IMG/VR virus record: IMGVR_UViG_3300030450_003072
Coordinates: 1 to 25,128 of that record
Direction: 5' to 3' (one strand)
Origin: a virus
DNA: 25,128 nt
Position 1 is the first letter of the stretch. The number at the start of each line of letters is the position of its first letter. The position numbers were made by a program, and so were the translations under genes. The notes under the pieces were generated by a model, which had not been told where the DNA came from, ran no database searches, and was given only the letters and a program-made list of their open reading frames with translations. This document shows, piece after piece, positions 6,353 through 13,147 of this stretch.

Positions 6353-6525
6353 GCACCAGACTAACTGGAGAAGAAGAGGCGACTGTCAGCCTTCAGTTGA
6401 TGGAGATGGTCACCATTCGCTTGGCGCTTGCCGCCTTGAGGATGACCATGCCACAACGGGTTGATTACATAGACAACATACTCTCTAAGTTCAGAGAGGT
6501 GATGCTTGATCTGGAGGAAGAATGA
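6349..6525 (+). CDS. small helical protein, 58 aa
   Basis: Short frame starting in the overlap GGTGAGGAATGA and stopping in AATGA, where the next gene begins. The translation is Met-, Leu- and Glu-rich and probably two helices (QLMEMVTIRLALAALRM and YIDNILSKFREVMLDL), the first amphipathic. It fills the only space between two well supported genes and keeps four-base overlaps with both. Function unknown. Confidence 0.6.
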   Translation: MSTRLTGEEEATVSLQLMEMVTIRLALAALRMTMPQRVDYIDNILSKFREVMLDLEEE

Positions 6526-6863
6526 GCGTAAAAAGAACAGCGTTTGTCATCTGTGACCGGTGCTCCAAGACCATTGAAGAGGTCGAACACCAGCGGGTAC
6601 AGAACGACCCATGTTTTGTGTTGAGACACAGGCTCGACCCGGCCAAGGACCACCAGCCTTCCGTCTCTGGTTTCGACTTTCACGACCTATGCACCAAGTG
6701 TACAGGCAGGGTTCGAAACTTGGTGGACATGATCGTCATGACCGGCGACGAAAAACCAATCGAAAATGAACCTGTTGTTGATCCACCAACACCATCTGAC
6801 GAAACAGCCATCGAGGAGGCAACGAATGGCATCAAAGAAAAAGAAGACGAGCTATTCGTATAG
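6522..6863 (+). CDS. zinc-ribbon protein with acidic tail, 113 aa
   Basis: CDRC at 11-14 and CTKC at 57-60 form a four-cysteine site around a 42-residue insert. After residue 70 the protein turns acidic and proline-rich (NEPVVDPPTPSDETAIEE) and is probably disordered, as in proteins that dock on basic partners. It starts behind GGAGGAAG. It is the last gene of the first plus-strand run and stops 4 bp before the end of a convergent gene. An internal SD/start cassette at 6816-6827 lies in its last codons. Confidence 0.7.
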   Translation: MSVKRTAFVICDRCSKTIEEVEHQRVQNDPCFVLRHRLDPAKDHQPSVSGFDFHDLCTKCTGRVRNLVDMIVMTGDEKPIENEPVVDPPTPSDETAIEEATNGIKEKEDELFV

Positions 6864-6867
6864 CCGT

Positions 6868-7440
6868 TTACTTCCGCCAACTGGAGTCGATGCGGCCTCT
6901 TGCAGAGATGTACTTCTCCATGGCCTTGATGGCTTCCTTCCTGCCCTTCTTGGTGCTCTTGGTTTGAAAGGCGCTGACGTTCGAGAGAACATCTCGATTG
7001 CTACGCCTCTCCGACCAGTGCTGGGATAGGGCGATGCGGGACTCGTCATCTGATAGCAGCGCCTTGAAGGCCAAGCCTGCGCCAGCAGATAGCTGGGACG
7101 CTGCCAGCAGAACTCCTTGTGGTAACGCCCAGGCAACCGCCTCCAGGTCTCGCTGCTGTAGGTCCACAGCGGCGCTGAATACAGCCTGGGGCGGTTCCTG
7201 CGGCCTACCCCTTAGGATGTCCTTGGAGCGCTTCTCGCTGCGTTCTCCGCCCATTGCTACCCGGACATCACGGTACGCAGTCATGGCGCTGACACCGGCC
7301 TCTTCTCTCAACATCTTTCGAACCACCCTGGGCTCGAATCCATGGTCAAGCATGGCCGCCGCAACATTGACTCTGGCCTCCGCAACACCACGCATTTTCG
7401 ACAACTGTTCTTTCCTGGAGAGACCCTTTACCCATGCCAT
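6868..7440 (-). CDS. HTH DNA-binding protein of unknown role, 190 aa
   Basis: Minus-strand gene inside a plus-strand region. Residues 20-65 look like a helix-turn-helix: MLDHGFEPRVVRKML, then EEAGVSAMTAYRDVRVAM, with GVS at the turn and TAYRDV as the recognition helix. A central linker and a helical, basic C-terminal half follow. Codon choice is regular along the frame. Small terminase subunits and some regulators have this design, but I cannot choose. The SD is weak (TAGGGG), and its ATG lies inside the first codons of the divergent plus-strand gene. Confidence 0.72.
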   Translation of the reverse strand: MAWVKGLSRKEQLSKMRGVAEARVNVAAAMLDHGFEPRVVRKMLREEAGVSAMTAYRDVRVAMGGERSEKRSKDILRGRPQEPPQAVFSAAVDLQQRDLEAVAWALPQGVLLAASQLSAGAGLAFKALLSDDESRIALSQHWSERRSNRDVLSNVSAFQTKSTKKGRKEAIKAMEKYISARGRIDSSWRK

Positions 7441-7832
7441 CTGATACCCCTAATCAACCGTACTGGAAACGCGGATTGGATGTCGCCACAAGGCAAGATG
7501 TTCCCGTACATCCGGGGCACCTTGGAGCCGTTCAAATATGGCTTTCATGGCGCACAGTCCAACACGATATGAGCCAGGACACAAGTATAAAAAGCTTTGC
7601 CGCTGACTGTGGAACCACGGTTAGGCAGGCATCCGTCATGGTCAGTGGCTCATGCGGACCTACCAAGTATTCGTTTAGTGCCCTTAGAAGCTGGGCTTTC
7701 GAGATTTCCGCAGCATGGAAAGACCGAGGAATACCAAGAGAAATGTATCTGGTCGCCAGACCGGACGGAACGATGACAGCGCCTGTTCTAAGTACAAATC
7801 ACCAAAATGGTTATACAGCCAAAGGAGAATAA
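7434..7832 (+). CDS. putative HTH regulator, diverged paralogue of the 8222 gene, 132 aa
   Basis: The part after residue 46 aligns by eye with the gene at 8222: shared pattern K-x-FA...G...A...SG, then a helix with RSWA (HKWA in the other), then a closing strand with PDG followed by a Thr/Met strand. That is an XRE-like HTH followed by a small beta unit. The ATG overlaps the start of the divergent minus gene by seven bases. A later ATG at 7569 is possible, since neither start has a clear SD. DNA binding is inferred. Confidence 0.62.
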   Translation: MPSDTPNQPYWKRGLDVATRQDVPVHPGHLGAVQIWLSWRTVQHDMSQDTSIKSFAADCGTTVRQASVMVSGSCGPTKYSFSALRSWAFEISAAWKDRGIPREMYLVARPDGTMTAPVLSTNHQNGYTAKGE

Positions 7833-8033
7833 ATGAAGCCATACGCCCTATCAATACCCATCGGCATCTTCCTTGGAGAAGTTCTATACCGACGAGTAAG
7901 CAGGTTTGAAAAACCCCTGGCCCCCAGGAGTGACTACTGGGGTTTTTCTGGTTGTGTTGCTTTCCTGTCGATTCATTGGAGCATCATCATATCGATGCTT
8001 GTCACACAACAGCCGCCGTTTTTTTGGAGGTGA
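7833..8033 (+). CDS. possible membrane protein read through a terminator, 66 aa
   Basis: The ATG directly follows the previous stop and has a good SD (AAAGGAGA). The frame encodes two hydrophobic stretches (IPIGIFLGEVLY and FLSIHWSIIISMLV). However, a strong intrinsic terminator (7909-7949) lies inside it, and its end overlaps a convergent gene by about 32 bp. It may be a real gene expressed only with read-through, or a chance frame behind a good SD. I rate it as uncertain. Confidence 0.38.
   Translation: MKPYALSIPIGIFLGEVLYRRVSRFEKPLAPRSDYWGFSGCVAFLSIHWSIIISMLVTQQPPFFWR
7909..7949. terminator. bidirectional intrinsic terminator
   Basis: On the plus strand CCCCAG (7922-7927), a 9-nt loop and CTGGGG (7937-7942) form a 6-bp stem followed by TTTTT. 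An alternative outer stem pairs AAAAACCCC (7909-7917) with GGGGTTTTT (7939-7947), so the minus strand also ends in a T-run behind a stem. It lies between converging transcription from the 7434 gene and from the minus gene ending at 8002, as expected for a shared terminator. Confidence 0.8.
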
Positions 8034-8223
8034 CTTTGGTGTGCCACTTGCACTCGTGACAGATTCGAAAGCCAGCCTTGTTCCCACTGACAAACTTTAG
8101 CAATGCACTGTATGGAGGACCCATGTGCATACACATCGGACAAACCCTATCAATCCCAACAACAACATCGTTGCCGAACAACAACCGTTCGCCAACGGAA
8201 ACAACGTAGCCAGGAGACAACAT
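8002..8223 (-). CDS. zinc-ribbon protein, 73 aa
   Basis: On the minus strand, CPMC at 28-31 and CHEC at 55-58 form a convincing zinc ribbon with a 23-residue insert (SALLKFVSGNKAGFRI) and a basic tail. The opposite strand shows no comparable protein here. The start is uncertain: the ATG at 8223 shares the CATG with the plus-strand start at 8222 and has no SD, while a longer frame reaches 8289. It transcribes toward the bidirectional terminator. Function unknown. Confidence 0.6.
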   Translation of the reverse strand: MLSPGYVVSVGERLLFGNDVVVGIDRVCPMCMHMGPPYSALLKFVSGNKAGFRICHECKWHTKVTSKKTAAVV

Positions 8224-8554
8224 GTCTACAGAAGGAAAGAGAGAAACAACATCAGCAGAAGAAGAGCGCATCGTATCCAAAGTCAACAAAGAGACAGTAG
8301 CACAGAAGTTCTACCGTCTTTCAGGCTGTGAGACAAAGGTTCAGTTTGCAAAGATTATCGGATACCACGAGATGGCAACACGCCTGTACCTATCAGGAAG
8401 AGACAAAAAGTCTAGAAAGCCCTGTCGTCCCAACACTTTACACAAGTGGGCTCAGTCCCTTGCAGCATATGGTGGCCCGAGAATCGCCATTGGGTTGTGG
8501 CCTGACGGCGACATCACGATGCAGATCGAGGATGACGACGGGGTCGGTGAGTGA
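8222..8554 (+). CDS. putative XRE-like HTH regulator, 110 aa
   Basis: Good SD (CCAGGAGACAAC) before the ATG. After a polar N-terminus, residues 37-80 read as a Cro/XRE-type HTH: VQFAKIIGYHEMATRLYLSG, then TLHKWAQSLAAYGG. The C-terminus is a short strand pair (IAIGLWPDGDITMQI) and an acidic tail. It shares layout and key residues with the 7434 gene, suggesting ancient duplication. It heads a run with the next two genes through start/stop overlaps, so it may autoregulate them. Confidence 0.65.
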   Translation: MSTEGKRETTSAEEERIVSKVNKETVAQKFYRLSGCETKVQFAKIIGYHEMATRLYLSGRDKKSRKPCRPNTLHKWAQSLAAYGGPRIAIGLWPDGDITMQIEDDDGVGE

Positions 8555-8745
8555 TGAAAACCTTTCAACACCCAGGAACCTGCCCGGAGTGCGACTTCCT
8601 GCCCATGACCGGCGCAAACCCAACAGCAATCCAAACCACCGACTATCGCTACGAAACAAGGTCTTATAGCTGCACCCAGTGCAAGGCCGAGTGGGATGAG
8701 AAGTGGCAGGTGGTTCTGGTAACCGTGACCAAGGATGGTGAATGA
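8554..8745 (+). CDS. zinc-ribbon protein, 63 aa
   Basis: CPEC at 10-13 and CTQC at 40-43, with a strand-rich YRYETRSYSC between them and KAEWDEKW after, are typical of a one-domain zinc ribbon. The ATG follows a GTG (GTGATG); the ATG is taken as start with a weak GGTGAG SD. One-base overlaps on both sides suggest coupled translation with the HTH gene before it and the large unknown gene after it. Confidence 0.7.
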   Translation: MKTFQHPGTCPECDFLPMTGANPTAIQTTDYRYETRSYSCTQCKAEWDEKWQVVLVTVTKDGE

Positions 8746-9878
8746 TGTCTAGTCGAAAACTTTCTTATCCAGGGTATCCATGGGATCACATTCCAAATGA
8801 ATACCTCACTTACCTGATGAGCGAAGACCCTACTGAACCCACATACCGCCCCGACCAACTAATCAACAGAAGAGGGAAGTTGGTCGAGGACCCCAATAAA
8901 ACCATCGACACCATAAATATCCGTGAGAGGGATGAGGGAGCAGCGCATACGTTCTACGATAAAGAGGGGTATAGCTATGACGCTAACGGGCTTACTCTTG
9001 ATTTGGATCTCAATAGCACTATAGCGAGATGGCTCCATAGTGGTAGACGACTGGTTGAAATAAGCGAGGCAAGCGCGAACCTTCTTGTTGAATCTGAGCC
9101 GCGCATCTCTGCGCTCCCGCCACTACTTGATCGAAAGCCATGGAAGCTTGGCTACATGTTCAGATACAAGGGGCACGCAACCGTTCATGATGGCCGGAAT
9201 AGCAATGGAGAAATGCCTATAGTCTTCTATGTCGAACCAGCCCAAGAAGCTCTTGGTTTAGGTGTTCGTATCAGCGCTTGGGTTATGGCGAGTGATGAGA
9301 CGGGGCTTGGTTGGCAAGCACTGATCTACCGGGAACACGACGAGAATGGGGGGCGCATACAGCGAGGGTGTGAAATCGTCGATTGTCTGACCGAAAACCA
9401 CCGCTCCTCTATCGGGCGATTAGCGTGCGGTACAAGGATGCCTCTTGATATCATCCGTCGTCTCGCTGTAAACGCTTTCGCCTGCCTGCATGCCATTCCA
9501 GAAACCACCATCGTTCGTAATCCCAGCAAGAAACGAACAACTGTTAGCGGGGTTTCTAAGGTCAAGCGACTGACACTGAACGAGCAAGGCACGAGCCTTG
9601 CCTTGAGACGGTGGGAAAGGGAGCGGGCAGAAGCAGCCGAATCACCAGCTAGGACAGTTGGACAGCATCATGTGGACCAACACCACTGGCGAGTGTGGGT
9701 GAACTCACCGCTGGCTCATGAGACAGTGCTGGATACACGCTCAAAGATACGAGGCGACGAGGAGATTACTCAATATCGAGTCAAGCGACTGCGAGGTCCG
9801 GTAGATGGATTCGTGCGAGGCAGTGGGCCAATGAAGGTAAATCACCTCAAACTGGTCACCGGCATTGATGACCTGTAA
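8745..9878 (+). CDS. large protein of unknown function, 377 aa
   Basis: The largest unrecognised plus-strand protein. Features seen: an acidic N-terminus, a strand-rich middle (PIVFYVEP, GVRISAWVM, GWQALIY), a helical segment (DIIRRLAVNAFACLHAIPE), and a basic, histidine-rich end with HHVDQHHWRVWV followed by QYRVKRLRGPVDGFVRG. That order loosely recalls the AcrVA2-like family, whose C-terminus has a GHW segment and a basic strand, but the match is too weak to name it. Codons look more A/T-ending than in neighbours, possibly recent transfer. The start is the second ATG of ATGATG; the SD is poor. Confidence 0.75.
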   Translation: MSSRKLSYPGYPWDHIPNEYLTYLMSEDPTEPTYRPDQLINRRGKLVEDPNKTIDTINIRERDEGAAHTFYDKEGYSYDANGLTLDLDLNSTIARWLHSGRRLVEISEASANLLVESEPRISALPPLLDRKPWKLGYMFRYKGHATVHDGRNSNGEMPIVFYVEPAQEALGLGVRISAWVMASDETGLGWQALIYREHDENGGRIQRGCEIVDCLTENHRSSIGRLACGTRMPLDIIRRLAVNAFACLHAIPETTIVRNPSKKRTTVSGVSKVKRLTLNEQGTSLALRRWERERAEAAESPARTVGQHHVDQHHWRVWVNSPLAHETVLDTRSKIRGDEEITQYRVKRLRGPVDGFVRGSGPMKVNHLKLVTGIDDL

Positions 9879-9882
9879 GCCA

Positions 9883-10134
9883 ATGAACCTCTACCCCTCC
9901 TGGCGCACCGACCCACGCTTGGCAGGGATTGTCGCAAGCTTCGAACAACAACTTGGTGATCGTCTGTCGGTGGTGGCTATCTGCGATACCGGCGTGCCCC
10001 TGATGCAAATCACATCCGCACGCCCACATCTGCGGAAAAAGGCCAAGGCTATCGGTCTCGTATGGGGCCGATGGCCAACCACTGATGGAAGAAATGTGAT
10101 GGCTTGGCTTCCGGGTCGTCCCGAAACTTCTTGA
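9883..10134 (+). CDS. small hypothetical protein, 83 aa
   Basis: Starts at CCAATGA, matching the start part of the common cassette but with no clear SD; an in-frame ATG at 9868 inside the previous gene is the alternative (88 aa). The protein is a compact alpha/beta domain with a basic centre (HLRKKAKAIGLVWGRW). It stops 42 bp before the helicase loader, and the operator-like palindrome at 10137 begins 2 bp behind its stop. Function unknown. Confidence 0.6.
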   Translation: MNLYPSWRTDPRLAGIVASFEQQLGDRLSVVAICDTGVPLMQITSARPHLRKKAKAIGLVWGRWPTTDGRNVMAWLPGRPETS

Positions 10135-10136
10135 TT

Positions 10137-10161
10137 GGTGGGCGCATAATGTTAGCCTACC
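10137..10161. promoter_or_regulatory. operator-like palindrome, site C
   Basis: GGTGGGC (10137-10143), 11 bp, GCCTACC (10155-10161): six of seven positions are self-complementary. The same half-site and spacer occur at 12445, 14756 and 14782. A CATAAT (10145-10150) inside the spacer could be the -10 box for the helicase loader gene, so binding here would block its transcription. No good -35 is visible. Confidence 0.62.
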
Positions 10162-10176
10162 TGCCCTGGTCTCTTT

Positions 10177-11088
10177 ATGAAATACACAGAAACAACGATC
10201 CGCTTCTCGGTGCCGATGTCTTGTTGGCCTACGATTGCGGAGGCAATGTCCAAGCCGTGGACGGATGAGGCAGCGATTGCAGACCTCTTCTACTGGGCTG
10301 CTCGTGGCAAGAGGATGGGGCGCGGTGCCCTGTCTAAGCGCTGGGGCTGGCCTGAGAGAAGAACAAGGGAGCTATTGCAAGAGTCTGTCCAGAAGATTGC
10401 CAGAACACGTACAGAAGAACAAGCGCAAGTTACTGAAATCACACCGAAGCCTGTCCAGAAACCAACCAGACCGCGCCCCAGCAACACACCGACAAGCGAC
10501 CAGTTGAAGGTCTTTGATGTTTGGAATAGCCTGAAGTCTTCCCAAACAGGAAGGTCCAACAAGTTCACTGCGAACAGGCAGCGTGTAGTAAGGGCTGCAC
10601 TCAACAGCTACAGCGCCGATGAGCTTGTCTTGGTGGTACAAATGGCTTTTGAGTATCCCTACGAAGAGTTCATTGTGAACCACTGGAGAGACAACGGGTA
10701 CGTCGGGCTTGAGAATCTACTGAACCGAGAGAAGGTAGACCGCAACGTCATGATGGCCACTGACCGGTGGGACGGAGAGAAGTGGCTACCACCTAAGGCT
10801 CGCATTACTTCTCAGGAGGGAGCGACCGGAGAGAAGGCTTGGGAGTACATCAGAGAACTGGTGCGCTCCAATGCGTATCCACCCAAGCCACTCCACAAAG
10901 ACCCAAGATCGAATCACGCGCTGTATGCAGCGATGAATGTTGTTGGAGGGTGGAACGCAATCGCAGACGCAAGGTCTGGATTCGAACTCGACAAGATCTC
11001 GGAACGATTCAAAGAAGAAGTAATGACCGCATACCATGAATGGCAACCAACAAAAACCACAACGCTCGCAGACGGAGTCCAGCAGTGA
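10177..11088 (+). CDS. replication initiation / helicase-loader-like protein
   Basis: The 303-residue protein has the layout of phage replisome organisers: an N-terminal winged-helix region (RGALSKRWGWPERRTRELLQ near 50-70), a basic, proline-rich linker (about 75-110), and a C-terminal helical domain with VFDVWNSL, AALNSYSADEL and the NHWRDNGYVGLENLL segment common in DnaD/DnaT-like and phage O-type loaders. It would load the DnaB helicase encoded next to it, with which it overlaps by 49 bases. No SD precedes the ATG, and the leader would be only about 20 nt if CATAAT is the -10 box. The family call comes from layout and neighbour; sequence motifs are weak. Confidence 0.7.
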   Translation: MKYTETTIRFSVPMSCWPTIAEAMSKPWTDEAAIADLFYWAARGKRMGRGALSKRWGWPERRTRELLQESVQKIARTRTEEQAQVTEITPKPVQKPTRPRPSNTPTSDQLKVFDVWNSLKSSQTGRSNKFTANRQRVVRAALNSYSADELVLVVQMAFEYPYEEFIVNHWRDNGYVGLENLLNREKVDRNVMMATDRWDGEKWLPPKARITSQEGATGEKAWEYIRELVRSNAYPPKPLHKDPRSNHALYAAMNVVGGWNAIADARSGFELDKISERFKEEVMTAYHEWQPTKTTTLADGVQQ

Positions 11089-12446
11089 GAGAGCTACCAA
11101 AATCCCTTGAATACGAACGCTCCATACTCGGGGCACTCATACTTGAACCACAGTTGTTATCCGATGTTGAAGTTGACATGGATGTGGATGATTTCAGCGG
11201 AACACACCACTCAAACCTGTTTAAGCTCATCAAGTCTCTATACGCAGAACACAAGCATCTGGACCTTGTTTCTTTGTGCCATCACATTGCTGAAACAGAC
11301 AGTGGCGATTTGTATGGTGGGATTAGTTACGTCTCAAGTCTTTCTGACCACTGCGTAACCACAACAAATCTGTCCTACTATGCAAAAGAAGTTCGAAAGC
11401 GCTCTATCAGAAGGCGGCTGATCTATTCAGCACAAAACCTACAGAACTTAGCAAGCAACCCAGACATGGGTGTCGATGAGCTTATTGAGAAGGGGCAGAA
11501 GGACCTGCTTGCGGTATCGGGTTTGCAGCGAGACAAGATCTGGCAAGACGGCAAGACGTTGGTTGGTAACGCACAAGAGAAATGGATTGAGCGTCAGAAT
11601 AGATTCCAAGCCGGGGTTAGCAATGGTCTTGCTACTGGATTCTCAGAGTTGGACACCATGCTGTGCGGCATGGAGACAGGCCTCTACCTGCTCGCAGCGC
11701 GGCCCTCAATGGGGAAGACCGCCTTGGCTTTGAACATGGCCATATCGGTTCTAAGGCAAGACCTTCCTGTGGCGTTCTTCTCCCTGGAGATGGACTCACA
11801 ACAGTTGATGGACCGACTGGCGGCGTGCATCTCCGGCGTTGACTCACAGAAGATACGGTCTGGAGACTTATCAAATGACGACTGGGATGGTCTGGATGAA
11901 GCGATGAACTTCCTCTACGAAGCGCCATTGTTTGTTCAAGACAAGGCGGGGGTGACGGTAAGCGAGATTCACGCAATGGCCAGACGCATCAAGGTGAAGA
12001 ACCCAGACCTAAAACTGGTTGTTGTTGACTACTTACAACTTATCAAGACCGCAGACTCCGAAAGCCAGGAGCAGTCGGTGTCCGCGCTGTCCCTTGCAAT
12101 GAAGACGATGTCCAGGGAGTTGGACATACCCGTGCTTTGCTTGGCCCAACTGAACCGTTCCTGCGAAAGTCGTGACTCAAAGAGGCCAAAGCTCTCCGAC
12201 CTACGCGGCTCAGGCTCCCTTGAGCAAGACGCTGATGCCGTAATGTTCCTGTTTAGAGAGGCTTACTACCGGCCAGAGAAAGATGAGACGTTGGCCGAGG
12301 TGTCTGTAAAGAAGCACAGAAACGGCCCAACAGGGTCCGTCAGGCTTCACTGGAACAAACAGTTGCAGAGGTTCAGTGATTGGGTGGAACCAATGAGAAG
12401 CCACAGAGATGGGTTCTCACGCCCAATGAGTCATTGGGGTGATTAG
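11040..12446 (+). CDS. dnaB: replicative DNA helicase, DnaB family
   Basis: A full-length 468-residue DnaB-type helicase that unwinds DNA at the phage fork. The N-terminal domain (about 20-125; SLEYERSILGALI) packs the hexamer collar. The RecA-like domain has Walker A ARPSMGKTA at 220-228, a catalytic Glu at 250 in FFSLEM, Walker B KLVVVDYLQLI at 325-335, and the AQLNRS (369-374) and LRGSGSLEQDAD segments. The last 20 residues are a basic tail. It starts inside the loader gene, without a clear SD, so translation is probably coupled. The gene name is by family; phages also call it gp41- or helicase-like. Confidence 0.95.
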   Translation: MATNKNHNARRRSPAVRELPKSLEYERSILGALILEPQLLSDVEVDMDVDDFSGTHHSNLFKLIKSLYAEHKHLDLVSLCHHIAETDSGDLYGGISYVSSLSDHCVTTTNLSYYAKEVRKRSIRRRLIYSAQNLQNLASNPDMGVDELIEKGQKDLLAVSGLQRDKIWQDGKTLVGNAQEKWIERQNRFQAGVSNGLATGFSELDTMLCGMETGLYLLAARPSMGKTALALNMAISVLRQDLPVAFFSLEMDSQQLMDRLAACISGVDSQKIRSGDLSNDDWDGLDEAMNFLYEAPLFVQDKAGVTVSEIHAMARRIKVKNPDLKLVVVDYLQLIKTADSESQEQSVSALSLAMKTMSRELDIPVLCLAQLNRSCESRDSKRPKLSDLRGSGSLEQDADAVMFLFREAYYRPEKDETLAEVSVKKHRNGPTGSVRLHWNKQLQRFSDWVEPMRSHRDGFSRPMSHWGD

Positions 12447-12469
12447 TGGGCGAATAACTTGCGCCCAAT
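12445..12469. promoter_or_regulatory. operator-like palindrome, site D
   Basis: AGTGGGC (12445-12451), 11 bp, GCCCAAT (12463-12469): the same arrangement as sites A-C, with the inner GGGCGCA on the minus strand. It touches the helicase stop codon and lies 38 bp before the SSB start. No convincing -35/-10 pair could be assigned around it. Confidence 0.6.
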
Positions 12470-12506
12470 AAACAGTCTTGATAGTGTACCTAAACAAGGA
12501 GGCAAA

Positions 12507-12965
12507 ATGCTAAATCGAGTTGAGTTGATTGGAAACCTTGGCCAAGACCCAGAGATGCGGTCTGGTCGTTCTGGCACTGCTATTGCGAACCTTCGCATTG
12601 CTACCACCCACAGGGCAAAGACCCCGGAAGGAAACTGGGAAGATAAGACCGAGTGGCACACCGTTGTTTGCTTTGGAAACCTTGCTGACAATGTCGAGAA
12701 GTACCTGAGCAAGGGTCGACAGGTCTTTATAGAAGGTCGCCTTCAGACCAGGAAGTGGGAAGACAAGAGCGGCAACACTCGCTACAGCACGGAAGTTGTT
12801 GCCAACGATATCAAGTTTCTTGGTAGCCGAGACCGGGACCAAGATGGTGGTCGCCAACGAAGCCGTCCGAAATACGATAACGAGCGGAGCAACGAAAGCA
12901 GCGCACCGCGCAGTCGGCCAGAACCAAAACAAGAGAAGAACTGGGATGAAGAGATCCCCTTCTAA
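12507..12965 (+). CDS. ssb: single-stranded DNA-binding protein
   Basis: 152-residue bacterial-type SSB. The OB fold covers about 1-108: [16 protein letters not shown], the [13 protein letters not shown] strand, the [18 protein letters not shown] stretch and [18 protein letters not shown] charged linker rich in Arg, Ser and Asp follows, and the last residues DEEIPF form the acidic tip that recruits repair and replication partners. It coats ssDNA for the helicase and the RecT pathway. The start has AGGAGGCAAA; upstream in-frame starts lack an SD. It is separated from dnaB by an operator-like site, so it may have its own promoter. Confidence 0.95.
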   Translation: MLNRVELIGNLGQDPEMRSGRSGTAIANLRIATTHRAKTPEGNWEDKTEWHTVVCFGNLADNVEKYLSKGRQVFIEGRLQTRKWEDKSGNTRYSTEVVANDIKFLGSRDRDQDGGRQRSRPKYDNERSNESSAPRSRPEPKQEKNWDEEIPF

Positions 12966-12976
12966 AGGGCCAGTCC

Positions 12977-13147
12977 ATGACTAAAAATAAGCGTAGGTCC
13001 TTGAGAAGAAAGAAAGCAAGGTTCGCTATCAGTGTAGCCAGGGCGGCGGTTCTGTATCCACCAGCCGCCTCCCTCGCTCTTACTGGAGCCATCTTGATGG
13101 CAACATCGAGATGGCTCATAGGTCGTATAGACCCGTCTATTCAGTAA
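12977..13147 (+). CDS. small basic single-pass membrane protein, 56 aa
   Basis: Twelve bp behind ssb, an ATG (weak SD AAAGGG) opens a frame with a very basic start (MTKNKRRSLRRKKARF) and one hydrophobic segment of about 25 residues (VARAAVLYPPAASLALTGAI and on). The positive-inside rule puts the N-terminus in the cytoplasm. It overlaps the end of the convergent minus gene by 11 bp. It may be a small membrane-acting phage protein. No family is recognised. Confidence 0.55.
   Translation: MTKNKRRSLRRKKARFAISVARAAVLYPPAASLALTGAILMATSRWLIGRIDPSIQ

Noticed and set aside
6998-7444. Plus-strand 148-residue open frame
   Set aside because: It is antisense to the HTH gene, is Ser/Arg/Ala-rich, and lacks an SD.
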